From positions 4,402,001 to 4,466,000 of the forward strand of contig NZ_CP133671.1 in the NCBI RefSeq assembly GCF_031326345.1: a DNA stretch of 64,000 nucleotides. Reading direction: 5' to 3'. Every line of letters starts with the position of its first letter. Positions within the stretch are counted from its first letter, which is position 1. Position numbers and translations under genes: made by a program. Shown here piece by piece: positions 62,149-64,000 of the stretch. This DNA is from Aureispira sp. CCB-E (GTDB taxonomy: Bacteria > Bacteroidota > Bacteroidia > Chitinophagales > Saprospiraceae). A model generated the notes under the pieces. That model was not told where the DNA came from. It did not search any database and saw only the letters and a list, made by a program, of their open reading frames with translations.

Positions 62149-62500
62149 AAGCCACTCGAATTAAATGTTCTTGAACAGCAATTAACTTTTCATCAGGGCT
62201 ATATGCTTCCAAAGAAACTTGGTAAACATTATTTTGTTTCAGAATACCTTCATAAGCTTTGTAAGGCAATACTTTTTTTTGAATTGTCAAGCCATCTTGA
62301 TGCAACGTTTCATCTATAAAACGACGCTCTTTTTGAGTCGTTTCAAAAACGATAGCTAAGGCATTTTTTGCTTTTGTTTTTAATGGAAATGCATCTCCCT
62401 CCAACACGGTTAAGTAAATTGTCATTCCAGCTGTAAAGCTAATCATGATAATTACCATTGCCATCATAGATTCTACAATTGTAAAGGCTTGCAACTTCAT
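62138..62500 (-). CDS. Type II/IV prepilin (GspI/GspG-like)
   Basis: 120 residues. Leader MKLQA (5 residues), then FTIVE with Glu5 of the mature chain, and a hydrophobic segment IVESMMAMVIIMISFTAGMT. Ala at -1 as in its neighbour. Small C-terminal globular part; which pseudopilin it equals (G, H or I) cannot be told. Starts immediately after the beta-helix gene ends. Confidence 0.85.
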   Translation of the reverse strand: MKLQAFTIVESMMAMVIIMISFTAGMTIYLTVLEGDAFPLKTKAKNALAIVFETTQKERRFIDETLHQDGLTIQKKVLPYKAYEGILKQNNVYQVSLEAYSPDEKLIAVQEHLIRVAYEN

Positions 62501-63745
62501 TTATAAATATTTTAAAATGTGTTTGTCCTCCTGTTCTCCCAACACACTAGGTGTCAAGTAATACGTCGGCAACAAGGTTCGGTCTATAACAGCATCCAAC
62601 AAATAATTTTCATAAACACCTGCTGGCGTTTTTAATAAAAACTCATCACAAAAAACACTACCATAAACGGTTCCTTTATGTTGTAATACTCCATTTACCC
62701 ACACTTGCCCTGTTATGGTTGTCATTGGCGCTATGGTTACCTTAGATTTATAACTATTATATTGAAAACTAGGCACCAATATAGTCCCAAACATTTCTAC
62801 TCCTTCTTCGACAATTAACTCAGGTGAAAACGTTGTTTTATTAGAATAAGGCAGCAAACTTAATACAGATGGAACATCTAAAAACACACCTGTTTCCACC
62901 AACAAACTATCCCAAGCAAAGGCTTGTAAGGAGCCTTGAAATCCCGATTGAATTCTAATTTCTGGTGCCAACAAGATAACATCTTCTAAAATTGAATGCG
63001 GACTAACATCTATCCTGTTATTAGCAATTACCATTACATTGCCTTTTAAAGTCAAATTTTGTGTATCGAAGTTATCGCCTCCCAAAATTAAAGTGGACTG
63101 ATTAAACGCCTGAACAACAGAGTCTGCTTCTAGATTTATCGTGGCATTTTTGTATTTTAATGCTTCTAGGTCTTCAAAACGCTCTTTCAAAACCGCCATA
63201 TCTGTAGGGCGTACAATTTCCTTTTTTCCATAAATTAACTTCTCTCCAGTATAGGGTTTGCCTTGTACGACATGAAAATACCCCCGCTCCACTCCTTCCG
63301 TTGGCAAAAAGGCTTTTCCGACAATTCTAGTATTACCACAAACATACAAAGGCGCTGTTCCTTCAGAAAGGCTTAAAGCATAATTTGGTGTTGTTTTGCC
63401 TAACAAAAAAGTAGTGACAACACTATCTTCATACATTCCTGCTCCCGACCAACTTTTAACCATCCCCACATCCAATAATCCCCAAGCTTTTTGCTCCAAA
63501 CGCACGCTATCTCTATGTTGCTGAAATAAATCCAATGTCATAGCGGGAATTAATGGCGCACTTGTTCCCAATAATAACTCTACTCCCGACTGACAATTAT
63601 CCATCAATCGTTCTTGATTCTGATAATACCCCAACAACAAATGTTGATGATAACTACTCAACAAAATAGCAGCACTAAGCATTGCCACAAAAACAGAGAC
63701 AATCACCGCATAAAAAAGAGCTCGTGCGGGCAATTGACTATTCAT
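62501..63745 (-). CDS. Membrane-anchored beta-helix-like protein in the secretion operon
   Basis: 414 residues. N-terminal membrane anchor (about 9-33: ALFYAVIVSVFVAMLSAAIL) without the prepilin Glu5. The centre (about 195-345) has short regular strand turns: LEADSVVQAFNQSTLILGGD, LTLKGNVMVIANNRI, VILLAPEIRIQS, LLVETGVFLDVPS, VEEGVEMFGTILV, TITGQVWVNG, GTVYGSVFCDE. This reads as a bactofilin or single-stranded beta-helix fold. Occupying the place where PilX/GspK-like minor components occur, it may be a minor pilin analog. Overlaps the next gene upstream by 8 bases. Confidence 0.75.
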   Translation of the reverse strand: MNSQLPARALFYAVIVSVFVAMLSAAILLSSYHQHLLLGYYQNQERLMDNCQSGVELLLGTSAPLIPAMTLDLFQQHRDSVRLEQKAWGLLDVGMVKSWSGAGMYEDSVVTTFLLGKTTPNYALSLSEGTAPLYVCGNTRIVGKAFLPTEGVERGYFHVVQGKPYTGEKLIYGKKEIVRPTDMAVLKERFEDLEALKYKNATINLEADSVVQAFNQSTLILGGDNFDTQNLTLKGNVMVIANNRIDVSPHSILEDVILLAPEIRIQSGFQGSLQAFAWDSLLVETGVFLDVPSVLSLLPYSNKTTFSPELIVEEGVEMFGTILVPSFQYNSYKSKVTIAPMTTITGQVWVNGVLQHKGTVYGSVFCDEFLLKTPAGVYENYLLDAVIDRTLLPTYYLTPSVLGEQEDKHILKYL

Positions 63746-64000
63746 ACTTTAATGTTATTTTCAACTTAAAGATTCCATACCCATTTTTATTATTCTGATA
63801 ACTTAAATTGTGAATAGAGGCGACCCAATCTAATTCCTCCAGAGAACGCTTCCAATTGTTGTAAAACACACTTGCTTGGCACTGACCTTCTACTATAATG
63901 GTTTGATTATTATATCGAGGCAATACTTCCTCTGTCTGATAACCTTCTTCTTTTATTTCAGGAAATAAAATCAACTTACTCAACTGCAATGTACTTGGCA
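63738..64000 (-). CDS. PilN-like fimbrial assembly protein, 5' part outside window
   Basis: The frame is open at 64000: codons before the first start-like TTG at 63989 read PST, so the gene continues to the right. The visible 87 residues contain TIIVEGQCQASVFYNNWKRS, LEELDWVASIHNLSYQ and FKLKITLKYE, a ferredoxin-like beta-alpha-beta tail as in PilN/GspL C-terminal domains. First visible gene of the operon; the ATPase and secretin genes would lie further right if present. Confidence 0.6.
   Translation of the reverse strand, partial: PSTLQLSKLILFPEIKEEGYQTEEVLPRYNNQTIIVEGQCQASVFYNNWKRSLEELDWVASIHNLSYQNNKNGYGIFKLKITLKYE

Overview
This is a low-GC Bacteroidota chromosome segment, plausibly from the Saprospiria. 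Support for that: five proteins end in Por/type IX secretion (T9SS) C-terminal sorting domains; Bacteroidota-specific families occur (DUF4783, DUF4249, Rossmann/DUF2520); and boxes matching the Bacteroidota -7 promoter consensus TAnnTTTG lie just upstream of many genes. The genus assignment is inference only.

Layout. 1-12.6 kb: mostly housekeeping genes on the minus strand (a truncated repeat lipoprotein, RNase D, a secreted protein with dockerin-like and cohesin-like modules, aconitase, 5-formyl-THF cyclo-ligase, CCA-adding enzyme, threonylcarbamoyl-AMP synthase), with one unrecognised helical protein on the plus strand. 13-22.6 kb: a TMTC-like membrane glycosyltransferase with TPRs, an acyl-CoA synthetase, a YggS PLP protein, a PhoB/PhoR-type two-component pair and an exported thioredoxin. 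22.6-24.1 kb: a 1.5-kb non-coding gap whose right half looks like a structured RNA with several hairpins exposing UAGUG and a strong terminator, just before rpsP. 25.7-29.9 kb: a bactofilin / polysaccharide deacetylase / DUF2520 cluster, a DUF4249 lipoprotein and CvfB.

30-51 kb is an accessory surface-protein region. It holds a 1855-residue exported protein with 20 tandem modules of about 78 residues, a 280-residue paralog of its N-terminal CxxCH domain, an intact IS4-like element between the two, a TPR protein, a DUF481-like barrel, an EGF-like lipoprotein, four further secreted proteins, and a 1090-residue CUB/PKD/P-domain T9SS protein. 51-56.7 kb: a tail-fibre-like protein with an S74 chaperone domain runs straight into a beta-oxidation gene set (thiolase, a small membrane protein, hydratase/dehydrogenase fusion). 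58.5-64 kb: a tightly packed minus-strand operon for a type II secretion / type IV pilus-like machine (PilN-like, beta-helix membrane protein, two prepilins, GspF, PilO-like, Fn3-like lipoprotein, GspC/PilP-like), running off the right edge.

Three things stand out beyond ordinary annotation: (1) a family of short intergenic repeats with ends TAGTTYGTTGA / TCAACRAACTA at several loci; (2) the candidate structured RNA upstream of rpsP; (3) a second, AT-rich repeat into one copy of which the IS element appears to have inserted. All of this rests on reading the sequence; no searches or folding programs were run.
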